This document shows, in pieces, positions 1-12,259 of a stretch of DNA of 64,000 nt. The notes under the pieces were generated by a model. That model was not told where the DNA came from. It saw only the letters and a list, made by a program, of their open reading frames with translations, and made no database searches. Both the position numbers and the translations under genes were made by a program. Each line of letters begins with the position of its first letter. Position 1 is the stretch's first letter. Source of the stretch: Anthopleura xanthogrammica (Eukaryota; Cnidaria; Anthozoa; Actiniaria; Actiniidae); contig OZ025215.1 in assembly GCA_964019055.1 (NCBI GenBank), forward strand, positions 9,825,708-9,889,707, read 5' to 3'.

Positions 1-647
1 CCCCCCCACTTTAAAAACTGCTCCGCCGTCCCTGTAGAAGGAAGGGAAGAATGGCCCTAACGTCTTGGCGCGCGATCGTTTCTGCTAAATCCACAGGAAC
101 TCCATCAACATATAATCCATGGTGACAACCATATACTCATAATAAAGAGCTTTTCTATACTATATAGCTATGAAAACAAATGCTCGATCGTTTCTTTGAT
201 ACTCGGCTCCTTGTGCTATCATTGACAGTAGTCAGTGCAATTTTTTTAGTATTTTATCTGTACAGGGCTAAAAAACGTATTCGCTTTCGCCAAATTCAAT
301 GTCTAAGAAAACAAACGTCTTTAGAGAGGAGATAAAATTTCCTAAAATCGCCTTAAAATGCAACCAAACCGTCAGAAATCCACAAAACATGCAATAAAAC
401 ATTGATATACCGGTAAAGAAACAATAAAATATGAAATTTATTTTATTTTAAAGAAATTTTTTGATCTGCCATACATTCTCTCTATATATATTCAGAACCA
501 TAGCTTGGGCTACCTGTGATATGATAACTAAATGATTTCACATATAATGTGAATTGAAATCAATCGAGGTTTTTAAGAGGCCATTCATTATTTATGTCTA
601 GGGGAAGCCGGCAAGAACCAACTAACTAATTTGAAAAGATATTATCC

Positions 648-738
648 TAGCCTTCTACGCAGACGCTCTTAGGGTCGTCACGGAGAGAAACGTTGCGTGA
701 CGATGTGACGACCCTAAGAACGTCTGCGAAGGAGGCTA
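648..738. mobile_element. Foldback MITE with 9-bp target duplication
   Basis: Two arms of about 34 bp (TAGCCTTCTACGCAGACG... and its near-complement) flank a short GC-richer loop. ATATTATCC occurs directly on both sides (639-647 and 739-747), a 9-bp target-site duplication. That length is typical of Mutator-like elements, but no transposase is present. Confidence 0.8.
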
Positions 739-977
739 ATATTATCCCAAATCCTATCTAAAATAAAAATTCGAAGACTCCCCATATGTTTGTGTGCTTG
801 TGAAAATACCGCCCTGAGTTTTTCCGGTTTTTTCCGTTTTTTGGTTTTTTTCTGTGGCATTCAATTAATTTTGTGGCATTAATAATGAATGGTACCTAAG
901 TAAAATCATTAACAAATTTCTACCTACGATTAAACTGACAAACCTTAGGCACTAATGAATAGACTAAAGTACAACAC

Positions 978-1756
978 TTAAGGTAATGCGATCGTGCATT
1001 CGTGCGCATCTTTCCTGCGCTTTATTGAATATCTAAACATTTTACACGGTTACCTACCCTGATTTTTCTACTGTGAGTCCAGAACAACTTAGGCTACAAT
1101 ATATCAAAAAATGAAGGCAGGTAATTCGACTAAATTTTTAGTAATTTCACGAAGTGTTAATTTTCAAAGTACTTTTTCGTGATTGGGTTTCCTGTGGCCA
1201 AGGTCTTTCAACTATGGCGGATAAGACATTTTGACCTTTCTCCACGTTCAACGTGAAATATCTAAAAATCTTGCTCGGTGACCTACCCTGATTTTTTCAC
1301 TGTGAGTCCAAGTTTACTAAAGCTACAACATATCCAAAAATGAAGGTAGATAATTCGACTAAGTTTTGAGTAAATCGCGAAAATGTCCGGAAATTCGGAT
1401 CGTAAAGTACAGTCAAAATGTTCTGTTTTGGACATTTAAACATCGAGAACTCATTCTGAACACAATAAAATGAACAATTTTGGGGTTTTAATCATAATGT
1501 GTTAAGGTATGTATCATTTGAAATCGTTTATGCTACTTCTTCAAGCCATATGGACTACGATAGCTTCTAGTTTACTTTGTCTTATTTTCCCCGAAAACAC
1601 GGCCGCAAACATTGTCTTTGAAAAATTATATCTTCCGAACGGATCCGGGTACCCCCATTTTTTATTTCATATTTTCACACTACAGCTCAAAAGGAATATT
1701 TGTGCCAAATTTCAAAAAAATTCATGGGAAAAAAATGCGCGATCGCATTACCTTAA
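978..1756. mobile_element. Non-autonomous inverted-repeat element, about 780 bp
   Basis: The left end TTAAGGTAATGCGATCG and the right end CGATCGCATTACCTTAA are complementary. Inside, a segment near 1027-1150 recurs at about 1256-1385 as a diverged direct repeat (shared CCTACCCTGATTTTT, ACTGTGAGTCCA, AATTCGACTAA). No transposase is seen. Confidence 0.6.
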
Positions 1757-1878
1757 CTGAGTTTAACCTTCTAGAAATGAGCTTATCCTCAGAACTGTTG
1801 TAGCTGAATTAGGGATTTTTTTTCGAAACCATAGACATTAATTTTGCATAAGGAATTCGAATCATGGATGTGAGCTCT

Positions 1879-4423
1879 CTAATGTTTCTCACAAACGAAA
1901 AAAGCCTTTCCATTGCAGTTCTCCATCCTCCAGAGCGTTTGATTTCTTCGTGATTTATCAATCACAGCGCAGTCTCGGCTGTCAGGGTTGTACAGGTTTG
2001 CGTCAGGCTTATAGGTCAGCGGCATTCCATCAATCCAGCCGATCTTTCTTTCGGTTGCTATGTCATTTAGTCCGAACCAGGCTCCCTCGACATAGGTTCC
2101 ATCTAGAGCAAATTAAAATTGGATCATGCCGGTGAGATCATGTTCTTTTTTTTTCTTCGTTATAGATTTGATATTCACTTCGAGATTCCAATTCTGGGTA
2201 CTAGTTATACCATTGAGCGAGCTACTATGGACCTTTGTCACACGGCAGCCATGTTGCCTGGAACAATTGATTCCTCCACGCATAGCCTCGCATTCAAGCG
2301 CTTCAGGACGAGGTTACGCGGGGTTAAAAAAGGTTGTTATTCTCACGAGTATCGGCAACATGGCGGCGCCGTGTGATAAAGGTGCATTGCATTTTGAAAA
2401 GCAATTTAAAGTGCTTGGGTTACCTGTGTTACACTGGGGTGCCTGTGACTTACTTTTGACTTCATTAACTTGATCTGGTCCCAAAAGCCTACCAACCACA
2501 GTAAGAAATCTCATCCATCCAATAAACTTATTTTGTCCAATCTGGCTTTGACCGATAGAATAAGTCTCACTCTCTGTTACAAATAATTTTTTTCGGCTGC
2601 CGGTGATTGATGGTGTTGTCTCCGAGTCTAGTACCCCATTTAAGTAAATTTTCCCGGTCAGACTAGTTTGTTCGAATGTGAAGGCTAGATGTACAAATAC
2701 ATTGGCTGGGATTGAACTAGAAATAAAAGAGTTGATTCAAGTCGTAAATGCATGTTACAGCGCGACGCGCAAAAGTATGGCCACATTTAATGTATTCGCA
2801 CACTTCTATGCACGGGATTTTGTACTTTAAACCAACACAATTGATGCAAAGTTGTCTGGTTTTACCAAATAAGGCGTGTAAAAGCTCGTTTTGAGCAAAA
2901 AGCCCGTGCATAGAAGTATGCGAATACATTAAAAGTGGTCATACTTTTGCGCGTCGCGCTGTAAGTGGCCTATCCAGTTAGTCTGCCTTACAGCCGTTCT
3001 TAGTGTCGGTCTCAAAATAATCCCTCCCCACTAGTGTTTGTGGGGAGGGATTTTGATTGAGACCAACACTAAGAACGGCTGCAAAGCAGACTAGTATCCA
3101 GTGGGTTCCCCTTAACTTCCAGGTCTTGGGTGTATGTGTAAAGAGTTTCGGAGAGGAGTTACGGAGGGAGTGATGAGGGTTAGAGTATACGGCGTTCATT
3201 AGAATTTGAAGGCTAGATGTAAAGACGAGTGCATTGGCAGGGACTGAGCTGGTCTGGTTAGAAAGGCATTTTGCTCAATCCCCGCGCGCGACATGTTTTC
3301 CAATGTATTTTACTAGAGTGATATACAGGATGGAAGGAATAAAGGGACCGAGGAAGTCTGGGCAGCTGGGAGGAGGAAGAGAAGGCCGAGCTCGGGAAGG
3401 AGGATTGGAGGATGGAATTAGATTTACTAAAGATAGATTGAACCTACTCACCTCACAGAAACATAGCGTAGCAGAGTGTTAACTACAGTGTAGAGTTCGC
3501 AAACAAACTTATTCCCTTCGATGTAAAGCCTGAAGGCAGAGTTCAGGACGTCGTTATAATCACTAAAGAAAATCATGGTTCTTTCTGGGTTTAGGGTTTT
3601 AATCCATACGCCAAATGTTAATGACGATTTGTGCACGGGAAAAAAAGGCGTGGTAGCATAGTCATCTAATCCATCCAGGTACAGGGAAGGGTAACCATCA
3701 GAGGTTTCCACTGCAGCTCCGTTGAACAAACTGCGCAAAAAAGATAGCACAATTTAAGCAAAAGAAAAAAGAAAAGATCACCCATATGGGGTCTCGGTTT
3801 TGATTCCTGGATCTATGAGTTAGCCGTACCCTAACTTAGATCAGTCCAGAGGTTGTTTCAGGGTTCAATCTGTGAGTTAGCCGTACCTTGACTTAGATCA
3901 GTCCAGAGGTTGTTTCAGGGTTCGATATGTGAGTTAGCCGTACCCTGACTTAGATCTGAGCCAAGAGGTTGTTTCAGAGTTTGATCTGTTAGCTGTGCAC
4001 TGAATAAGTTCAGCCCAGAGGCTGTTTCAGGGCATCGATAAAATTGGAAGGTTTATTTAAGAAGGTTTTTAAAAAGTAAATCAAAGTGGCCCATTTACCT
4101 TAACAATCCCCTTCGATATCGCACGTCTGTGATGATCAGTTTAAATATTACTATGAAGAATAAACCAAATTTTGGAATTGATTGATATAGTAAAGCCGTA
4201 AGTTACTGCTATTTTCATAATCAAACATGCGAACTCGGTAGCTGCGAGCTGCACGCTGCAACATTGCGTGCAATATTGAAGGCAATGTCGCTGAAGCAAC
4301 ATTGTGTGCGACAAATTGCACACCCTGTTTGATATATCTCATATCCCCCGAGGTACAAGGTATATAACCGCCTTATATCATCATTGGGGAAGTTTCATAA
4401 GCACGGTGTTAATAATGATGATG

Positions 4424-4473
<50 letters not shown>

Positions 4474-6010
4474 CTTTGTATGCTGTCTAAGTACAATGCC
4501 ATTTGATCTGTTAGTAAGGAAATTAAGAATTTTGCTTAGAAGTTATGCCATATTTCCGCAATCTTCTGTAAAAAGTCAAGTCAGATAAACCACATAATAA
4601 TGATAATAATAGCCGGGATAAGGATAGACTGCTAGTGAACAAAAGAAACTGACTCCATGATGATATAACAACCTATCAACCTATATTTACCAAAGGACGT
4701 GGGAAGCACAATCAGTTCGTGTACATATTCATGCTCTGTCACGCTTGCAAAAGATGCCAAGTCACCACCATGCAAGTCCTGACAGTACTGTCTTGCGTTG
4801 TGCCAGGTTTTTTTGTAGAAGAACATCTTGAAATACGATGAGTTGAAGTAGAACCAATCATCAGGCAAAGCTGAGGAAGAAACAAGGGACGTATCAGTAT
4901 TGCAGATAAGGGGTAAAGTTAAAACAATTAATTGTCATCTTACGAGACCCGATTTAGAGGATAGGGATGTACATGTGGGTTTCCCGAAGTACACATTATT
5001 TATGCCTCTGAAAGTGCAGAATGCTCTATAAATATCTCCAAAACTTAATGTTCAACCATTAATGTTCAATTGCATCGCAGAAGGGATTCTTTTGTCTGTC
5101 TGTATGTCTGATAAACAACGTATTTATGGATAGAAATAGTCACTATGAACACCCAGTAACAAGCAATTTTTATATACAGCTATTTAAACAAAATTAACCC
5201 CGAGTATTTCAATAGAAATCTGAGGGAGGAGGGGGTAGTATTTAACGCTATCCACTACCTAAATCAATAAAATTTTGAGATCGCTTTTTAACAAAAGGTA
5301 GAGCACCCGACACTGGACCATCCAGTGACATCATCATGCACTTGATGGTTATACCTTCTTTTATTGGACAATCATTCTTGACGCAGAATCTTTTCACCTA
5401 ATAAGGAAAATCATATATTTAAAATCAAACTGGTTCAATAAATATAAGTCAGTTCAAAGTTTAAGAATCATTTTCAGTGCGCATGCGATTTTATCCCGAA
5501 TTTCTCACCTTCTTTCGTTTAATTAAAAACAAAAGAAGGTTTAAACAAAAGAAGGTGAGAAATTCTGGATAAAATCGCATGCGCGCTGAAAACGATTCTT
5601 AAACTTTGAACTGGCTTATGTGTGTAGAAAAAAAAAACACAGGAAGCCCACTTCAAAAATAATAAATGGCGAAAATACATATTCTATACCTCTGGTTCAG
5701 CGTACTGATATCCTGTCATGCGCAGTAGAGATCCTGGACTTCGTTTCTTGTTCGATTGATTCAACTCACACATGTTCCCGCCATGTTGATCTTTATAAAC
5801 GTTGATTGAAAAACATGTCATAGTTTCACCGCAGGCCGTCATGCAGTCTGGTAAGAACAGAGGGAGAGTTGCTATCACGTGACCAACCAATGCGTAACCA
5901 TGATCACGGTGAAAGGGCGCGAGACCAGGTGGACAGAAATCACTGGAAGAGGCGGTTGACATGGCAACAACCGAGATGACAAAGCAAAACAGTTGCAAGT
6001 TGAATTTCAT
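1879..6010 (-). CDS. L1: secreted PAN / split C-type lectin / LamG-like protein
   Basis: Exons in coding order: 5690-6010, 5355-5397, 4691-4870, 3452-3730, 2454-2716, 1879-2102, with a TAG stop at 1879-1881. Exon 1 gives a signal peptide (MKFNLQLFCFVISVVA) and a PAN/apple-like domain whose cysteine-spaced core includes ACGETMTCFSINVY. Exon 2 is a short Cys linker. Exon 3 is the N-terminal half of a C-type lectin domain (DDWFYF..KTWHNARQYC..GGDLASF). Exons 4-5 are laminin-G-like (SLYLDGLDDYATTPF; FTFEQTSLTGKIYLNG). Exon 6 completes the lectin fold (GAWFGLNDIATERKIGWID..DCAV..NC..FVCEKH). A junction exon is missing: exon 3 ends in phase 1 but the next recognised exon needs phase 2, and L2-L4 have a 67-70 nt exon there. 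I found no candidate in 3731-4690. L1 is therefore partly unresolved or damaged. It is the most diverged of the four copies. Ligand unknown. Confidence 0.75.
2232..2382. mobile_element. MITE in L1 intron 5 (CTTTGTCACACGGC ends)
   Basis: Inverted ends CCTTTGTCACACGGC / GCCGTGTGATAAAGG enclose a region containing CCATGTTGCC and its complement GGCAACATGG. A related diverged copy lies in an L4 intron near 47936-48066 (TTTTGTCACACGGCGGCCAT). Confidence 0.6.
2755..2964. mobile_element. Inverted-repeat MITE in L1 intron 4
   Basis: The arms are about 60 bp and nearly perfect: TTACAGCGCGACGCGCAAAA at the left, its complement at the right, with shared inner motifs TGTATTCGCA and CTTCTATGCACGGG. No coding capacity and no clear target duplication. 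Confidence 0.75.
2979..3094. mobile_element. MITE with 8-bp target duplication in L1 intron 4
   Basis: Ends TAGTCTGCCTTACAGCCG and CGGCTGCAAAGCAGACTA are complementary; the arms extend through TCTTAGTGT and GGTCTCAA. TATCCAGT occurs on both sides (2971-2978 and 3095-3102). An 8-bp duplication suggests a hAT-type transposase mobilised it. Confidence 0.75.
3783..4045 (+). repeat. SINE remnant with four tail units in L1 intron 3
   Basis: A pol III B-box-like stretch (GGTCTCGGTTTTGATTCC) is followed directly by about four copies of a 55-60 bp unit (GAGTTAGCCGTACCCTGACTTAGATCAGTCCAGAGGTTGTTTCAGGG type), ending in the shared CATCGATAAAATT terminus. Same family as 35235-35485. Confidence 0.6.
4410..4474. 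repeat. (ATA)n microsatellite
   Basis: About twenty ATA/ATG triplets in a row within L1 intron 3. Confidence 0.95.
5444..5619. mobile_element. Inverted-repeat MITE in L1 intron 1
   Basis: ATAAGTCAGTTCAAAGTTTA at the left is matched by the complement at the right. The long arms continue through CAGTGCGCATGCGATTTTAT and GAATTTCTCACCTTCTTT, leaving only a short AT loop. Confidence 0.75.
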
Positions 6011-8866
6011 GCCTTTTTCTGAAAAACAGTGTATAGAAGAGTACTTTGAATAAGGTAAAAAAATATTTTATATATATTTTTTTGTCGATGCATTTTCCAA
6101 ATTCGTACAATACTGCAGTGATTACAGACTCATTTGCTCAGTGCTAGCCCCATTTCAGCTTCTACAGGTAGAGTTTAGTACGGTTGATCTGAACATGATC
6201 TTTCAGGTGTTATTGGCTGTTTTCAAGATTCCACCAAATTAATTCCTGATCTGAAAAATCAGCTCGCGTGCATAAGATTTATACAAACACTTAGAAATTC
6301 CACGCGAACTTGAAACTGGAATACTCGCCGCTTGAGAAACCCGTACGGACCATCGTTTGCCGATTATTTAGCATCTCATTTACAGCGCATGAAACGACAT
6401 TCTAGTAAAAAAATCTTCAGAATGAGCGAAAAGGAATCGAAACAATTTCAACGTGGTATAAATAAATAATTTTAACAAAAGAATATTCTAGAAAGATCGC
6501 AAAAGTCACAAACAATATAATGATAATTGCAAGAGTAGGAATCAACAATTATAGAATGCTGTTTTTGGATCACTCTTTACTAAGTTAAAACTGAGCTATG
6601 GTTTTCTCGCCAGAAGTTAGTTTCAGTTCAACTAGAGTTTGCATTGATTATTGCATATTTGGCTTATAAATTCCCTTTTATCGATATCATTATGGAATTT
6701 TGGGGAGACTGAAGACTCGAAGCTTATGTCGCGTTTTGTTGCATCTGATGAGCTACTGTATGGTTTTCTCGACTTCTTCAGAAGTTTTTCAATTACAATT
6801 TTTTATTGCATATTTGGCTTATAAAGTCCCTTTTTCAATACCATTATGAAATTTTGAAAGGGAGACTGAAGACTCGAAGCTTTTGTTGCGTTTTTAGTTT
6901 AACTAAAATAGCTTTTTAAGTACGGATTGGTCTTCAAAACTTTCGGCCGTCAAGGTAACTAAAACGGTAACAAAACAAAAAAAACAAATAAAGACAGAAA
7001 AAGCTAGCGAAACGAAACGTATAAAAAGGAAAAAGAAACAAAAATATGGCCGTTTTCTAAGACTTGGTAGCGCGGATGATTAAACTTGAGAAACTGTTAA
7101 ATCTGATGAAAATTGCTGGCTTAAAAAGTGAAGAAGAAAGCTCCCTGGTGTGAATGAAATGCTAATTAGAATCAAGTACGTATACATCTATTTTAAGGCT
7201 TCAATTTCGGTAATTTTGCCACGAATTCTGTTTTGAGGACTTAAGAAAACTGTTTTTTTCTTCTTAATTTTAAATAAAAGAAGCTAGCAAACGCACCCTT
7301 TAAGAGGTTTTCTAAGATTTTGCAATGTTACGTACGGTTTTGAGTCTGTCACTGAGAATTGAAAAACTGACGTCTTCGTAACTGCTATGTATAAATGATA
7401 GCATCGATCTAGTTTTGGAGGGATTGGGTTATCTAATGTATAGTTCCTAGAACAGTTTTTAAAGCGGTAGATGACAATGTGTGCAACTGAAAATTCTCGT
7501 AGAAACATACCCGTATAGGCTCAGATAACTTTATCCTGCACTTCATAAACAATTTATAAAAGCTCTTCTAACTAACCTGGTTTTAGTTAACAAACTTTGT
7601 TCCTAACCAAGTCGGTATTGAGGGATAACTTCAAGCTTGCAATGAAGAGTTTATAGACGTCTTTTGTGAGTTTTGAGGAACTGCAAGGTTTGACACTAAA
7701 TTATTTATTCTTTCGTGGTAGGAAATACTCATTCGGAGGGTTTTAAATATTTGTTAATTGGCTGAAATTCCATTCAATTATTATTCCTTCTTCTTATTGC
7801 ACTATAGCTGTCACATGATGAGTGCCAAGAACTAAAGAAAAAGAAAGAAAGAAATATGAGAAGTCTTACGTCAGAAGAAATTAGAACTGACCTGCTGTTT
7901 TAAAAGCCTTTATTATTGAACATCTTCCGCTGTTTTTCGAATCCTAATCAATCGCCGGTTTGTAAGAATCAATGCATACATGGATGCACAAGGGGAGACA
8001 AAATTCTAGAAAGTTCCTGGGGAGACGTCAAAATACTCTTTGCATATCTTCAAAAAATCTATAGTTTTCCCCGAGTTGAAAAGATATTCTTTGGCGAACG
8101 AAGGGCTTTGAATAAAAACAGTGGGCTAGTACGTTAGAATTGCTGACAACTCAAGTATTATAGATACACTGTCCAGAGAGCTAGCAAATTACTAAGGAGT
8201 CGGTTTGAGATTTAAAATCGTGGTAAATCATAACCATTGTTTTAGAGTGTGAAGATTTGGTGATGTTTTTAAATATTTTTTTTTCTTGAAAAAAAAGAGC
8301 AAAAATCTTTTCAAAAATCAATACATCGTTATTGAACGTTTAATAATAATTTAGCCATTATTAAAGAAACCTGGGGTGACGCTAGAACTAAAAAATCCTA
8401 AATTACAATGTCATCGTGAATTTTCGTTAGGTACCATACATGTTGAGCGGAGACGAGAATTTCACGTTGAATCTGATATCTCTCCATTTTTTCTTTCTTT
8501 ATTCTTCGTATATTCGCAAAAAACAAAAATTATTAGATTGGAAGTGATAAAATACAATAAATAACTGCAGTTTTTATTACAAATTTTTTGTTCCATTTCC
8601 TGAAGTTTAAAAGTTTATTATTTTTGTTCGGCGTTGGTTGTTTATCTCTGAAGCAAAGCTAGGGCAAGGACTTGACTAACAATCTAGAAGTTCATCAACT
8701 CTTCCATCAGTTATCAACATACTTTCAGGACTATCTTCAAACAATGTATAAACACAACATATCTTTCGTTTTCAATAAACTGAACGGTTTCCATCAGCGC
8801 GATAGGTTTTGTGAATGGCATAGGGTAAAATGTTTTATTGGCGAAAAATCGTTCATTTGTCGTCGA
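6011..8866. other. Intergenic between L1 (5' side) and EBP2 (3' side)
   Basis: No gene supported. It holds a diverged tandem duplication of about 170 bp (6595-6740 and 6765-6895, sharing GGAGACTGAAGACTCGAAGC and GCATATTTGGCTTATAAA). Open frames near 7284-7508 and 7916-8137 have no splice context or family resemblance. The L1 promoter should lie just above 6010, and the EBP2 3' UTR somewhere below 8867. Confidence 0.5.
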
Positions 8867-9058
8867 CTATTTTTTCATCTTATTTCTTCTTGATTTGCCT
8901 GGTCGTTGTGCTTTTCCCTTTTTCTGAAAAGTAAAACACATATATTGAGCACATATTTCTATTTCTGATGCCAGTCTCTAAAACAAACAAACAAACAAGC
9001 AAAAAAGCAAGCAAACAAACAAACAAGCAAGCAAGCAAGCAAGCAAACAAACAAACAA

Positions 9059-9094
<36 letters not shown>

Positions 9095-12000
9095 ACAAAC
9101 AAGCAAGCAAGCAAGCAAGCAAACAAACAAGCAAACAAATAAGCAGACAAAAATTATGAAACAATGGCAGGTAGGCCAAAATAGTGCAAAATAATGCAAA
9201 GTGCAAATAATGCAATTTTAGACACTGACCCCTGCTTGTGCACCAGGCCTTGGTTTTTTACTGTGTTTTCTTGAATCAAATGAGCTGACATCTGTTGAAC
9301 TATTCTTGTTATTTTTCTTCATTCCTCTCTTTTTTCCACCGTGTCCAAACTTCGTATCCTTAGCTTTTCTTTTATTTGATTTCCTGATCAAGAAAAAACA
9401 ATGAAAACTAAGAATTGAATATTTTGCAATTTTTTTAACTTAGACTGATTTCTTTCCTTCCTTTCTGTATTTCCTGGAACTGCCCATGAACTGAGAACCC
9501 AGAGAAAAAATCTTCCATCAAGGGAGAGATATAATAAACTCTGCTCACACATAATGCCAAGTCAAAGAATCAAACCCAAGACCCCAGAGGTGAGAGGCAA
9601 GTGCATTACCACCTGCTTTACCAACCTTGATATGATTGAATTTGAATTTCGTTTTAATGAAAACATCTCAGAAGTACTTACGCTAATGGTTTCCTTTTCA
9701 TCTGGTCCTTTTCAGTTTGAATATCAAAATCATCATCCTTCATGAAGGAGGGAGCTGCTTGTTTACCTGACACATATTATTGATAAATAAATAAATAAAT
9801 TATTATTATCATTTAATTAAGGATGGCCTTACAATGATGGTACCACACAAATTTTTAACCATTCAAAAATTTGACCAGTTTTTTATACTATTTACACGGA
9901 ACCATCTCTTTAATTCCAGGTTCCATACAGTACCTTTTCTGTATTTTTTGACAGATTCGATCATTTCTTTCTTCTCTTTTTGTCTTTTCTGCAACACATC
10001 ATGTTGTACCTGATATGATAAAAATTGAAGACAATTCTTAATGTACATTTTTAAACTCAGAGACCAATTTATTTCTTTTTTCTTCAAGAATTTCCTATGC
10101 ACAACTGTATAGGAAATTGCGCATAATAAATAATACATATTAATATTATTTCATTACAATGGACAGTACAATTCCATTAACAAACCTTTTTTCCAAACTT
10201 TTTCATCTCCCTCAGTTTCTTCATTTTTTCAGATCTTTCCATAATTTGTTGTTTACTTAACAATTTTGACCTCACCTAAAAACAAAATCAGTTAGTATTG
10301 ATAAAAAAATTATTTATTGGAAATTATTACATAGCTTAGTTAGTATGTGTGCTCTGATTGATCAAGAACAGTTCTTTATATGTGAATGGAGCACAGTTGC
10401 TGATGCCATCCATGAACGCTCAGCAAACTTTGCAAAGAGGTAATAGAAAACTGTGACAATTTTTTTAAATTTTAATATATAATAAACAAATAAAACAGCT
10501 GTTTTTGTCTGCTGGCTTGTGCTTCTCTTCACACTTCTTTTGTGCTTGTCACTTTCCGCAGGCTATAATACTGAACGGAGCACAGAAAAAGCTGTTTTAT
10601 ATGTTAATGGGAACCCTATGCTACGGCATTCATACCCTTTGCATATGATCATCTGTCTTGACCATCTCGGCAAAGTAGTCTCCTGGTCGTTTGGTTGGTA
10701 TCCCAAATTTTTGGAGCTTTGGGATTGCAAATGCAACAGCTTGCTGTGCTTGTTTATAACTAAAATTAAGATCAAAGAAAAAAGTTCTTATAGATACAGG
10801 TACTATTATGACAGCTTTCAATATTATGTGAACTCATAACTGCAAGCTGCATGCTGAAATATTTTTTTTTGCTGCATGCTGTCAATCAAAATTAATAAGT
10901 TGGTACCTTTTACATTTTTGGTTGGCAGCTGTGAAATTCTGACGAGCAACTTGCTCATAACTACTGAGTTTGCATAATATTTTAACTTGTAGTAAAAATC
11001 ACTCAAAGTGCAAGTCACTGCATCCCACAGGTCTACCACAGGTACCCAAACAAGCGAAACAATATCTTACAAATGCATTTCTCTTTTAAAGTCATCATGA
11101 ACCGATTTATCATCATTGTTATTTGCTTCATTTACTGCTTCTTCTTCTTTTGGTTTGTATGTTACATCCATTCTCTCTATCCATTCCAGATTCTGTGAAA
11201 TCTGTTCCAGCTTTTGCTTGATACCAGCCTAAGAAATAGAATTGGAAATGTCAATGATTCATAACTTTTATAAGACAGTTTATTTTAATATACAGTGTAC
11301 ACCTTTTGTTACAGTGCTTTTCAATTCTACAACCTAGCTAACTGACTCCGATCCAGACATCTGGTTTTTTTGGCTACCGTTAATCAAACTTACAGTAGAT
11401 GGGCTGAGTTCATTCCAATTGCAAGCAACATAGAAATTCCTGTGAAAATGGCTTTCTAGTCACAAAATTTTCTTATTGCTCTATTGGAATGAACTTGGTC
11501 TGTCATATTTTGATTGATGGAAGCCAAAACGCCAGGCGTCTGGAGTTGGTTAGGTCACAGAATTATGAAAAGGACTGTAAAACAAAGTGTGTATTAGTAT
11601 ACACCTATTTTAAAAAGGGTTGTCAGAGCCATAGGTGAAAGGTGGTGATGTGTATGTTATGTTTCTTTATGGTAAGACTGATATTATAAAATGCCAAGAC
11701 TATATCAGCTGATTGAAACGAAACAATAAACTAAAATACATCACAACATTGATTAACCTTTCTCCAGCATCACATATACTATTAACGAGGATAAGTCATT
11801 CCTAAGAGGGGATAGCAAACAAATCTTCGCACAGAGGATAAAGAAAGCCAAAACAGGGATATTAAGTACTCGTAGAAAAAGAATTAGAAGATAAGCTACA
11901 TGCAGAAAAAATAATTAATCTTTATTTGTGCATTGATTCCAGTAAATATCAGTTAAGAATTTACTGCCAATAACTCCTTTAATTAAATTAGAATAACAAC

Positions 12001-12259
12001 GACAAAACAGCAGACACTTACCACGTTGTTTATGCTTTCCCTTTGCGCACGTGGGACAAACTTTGGTTTGTTCATACCAACCTTTAAATCACCGCTAGCG
12101 AACGCTCTCTGAAGCTAAAAATAACCAATAAAATTTAAATATAGATCCCATCAAATGTTATGTTGGCTAAATATCACCAATCGTACTTACCTCGGCGTCG
12201 GAATCCTCACTTTCAGAGCTTTCCATATCAAAGTCTTCTTGATCAAACTTGGACGCCAT
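8867..12259 (-). CDS. EBNA1BP2: rRNA-processing protein EBP2
   Basis: Nucleolar assembly factor for 60S ribosomal subunits (pre-27S rRNA processing), recognised from family similarity. Nine exons in coding order: 12191-12259, 12022-12114, 11071-11228, 10636-10759, 10186-10275, 9934-10009, 9682-9766, 9230-9383, 8867-8923. Together they give 301 residues, close to the roughly 306 of the human protein, with all phases joining. Landmarks: acidic N-terminus (MASKFDQEDFDMESSESEDSD), LEWIERMDVTYKP, the signature block YKQAQQAVAFAIPKLQKF then PTKRPGDYFAEMVKTDDHMQ, a basic coiled-coil stretch (VLQKRQKEKKEMIESVKKY), and a Lys/Arg-rich nucleolar-type tail (KFGHGGKKRG; QRPGKSRRNKMKK). The start codon sits in CAAGATGGCG. 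It shares a 265-bp intergenic promoter with the divergent MCCC2-like gene. Confidence 0.95.
8983..9145. repeat. (AAAC/AAGC)n tetranucleotide array
   Basis: About 160 bp of alternating AAAC and AAGC units in EBP2 intron 8. It is free of stops on both strands, which produces spurious open frames. Confidence 0.95.
9550..9630 (-). repeat. tRNA-like SINE head in EBP2 intron 7
   Basis: Read on the minus strand it gives GGTAATGCACTTGCCTCTCA then TCTTGGGTTTGATTC: an A-box-like and a B-box-like motif at tRNA spacing. This is the head of the SINE family seen at 35235-35485; the tail is absent. Confidence 0.6.
11290..11606. mobile_element. Diverged inverted-repeat element in EBP2 intron 2
   Basis: The left arm (TTACAGTGCTTTTCAATTCT, CTAACTGACTCC, TTTTTTGGCT) pairs imperfectly with the right arm (GGCTTCC-type, GGAGTTGGTTAG, AAAAGGACTGTAA). 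The centre is AT-rich. Confidence 0.5.

Larger units (their letters stand above)
1..1878. other. Repeat-rich region downstream of lectin gene L1, no gene seen
   Basis: No supported coding region. The first 40 bases (C-run, then CTGCTCCGCCGTCCCTG) resemble the right end of the element at 17130-17289. A small foldback element lies at 648-738 and a larger inverted-repeat element at 978-1756. Open frames near 1509-1803 lie inside that element and look like no protein family. The remainder is AT-rich with nothing recognisable. Confidence 0.6.

Noticed and set aside
1950..2135. Plus-strand open frame of 61 residues
   Set aside because: Antisense shadow of the L1 terminal lectin exon.
8880..9215. 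Cys/Leu/Ala-rich and Lys/Gln/Ser-rich open frames
   Set aside because: Both come from the AAAC/AAGC array in EBP2 intron 8.
9550..9630. Possible tRNA gene on the minus strand
   Set aside because: A and B boxes are present but the cloverleaf does not close and the same head occurs in the SINE family elsewhere.
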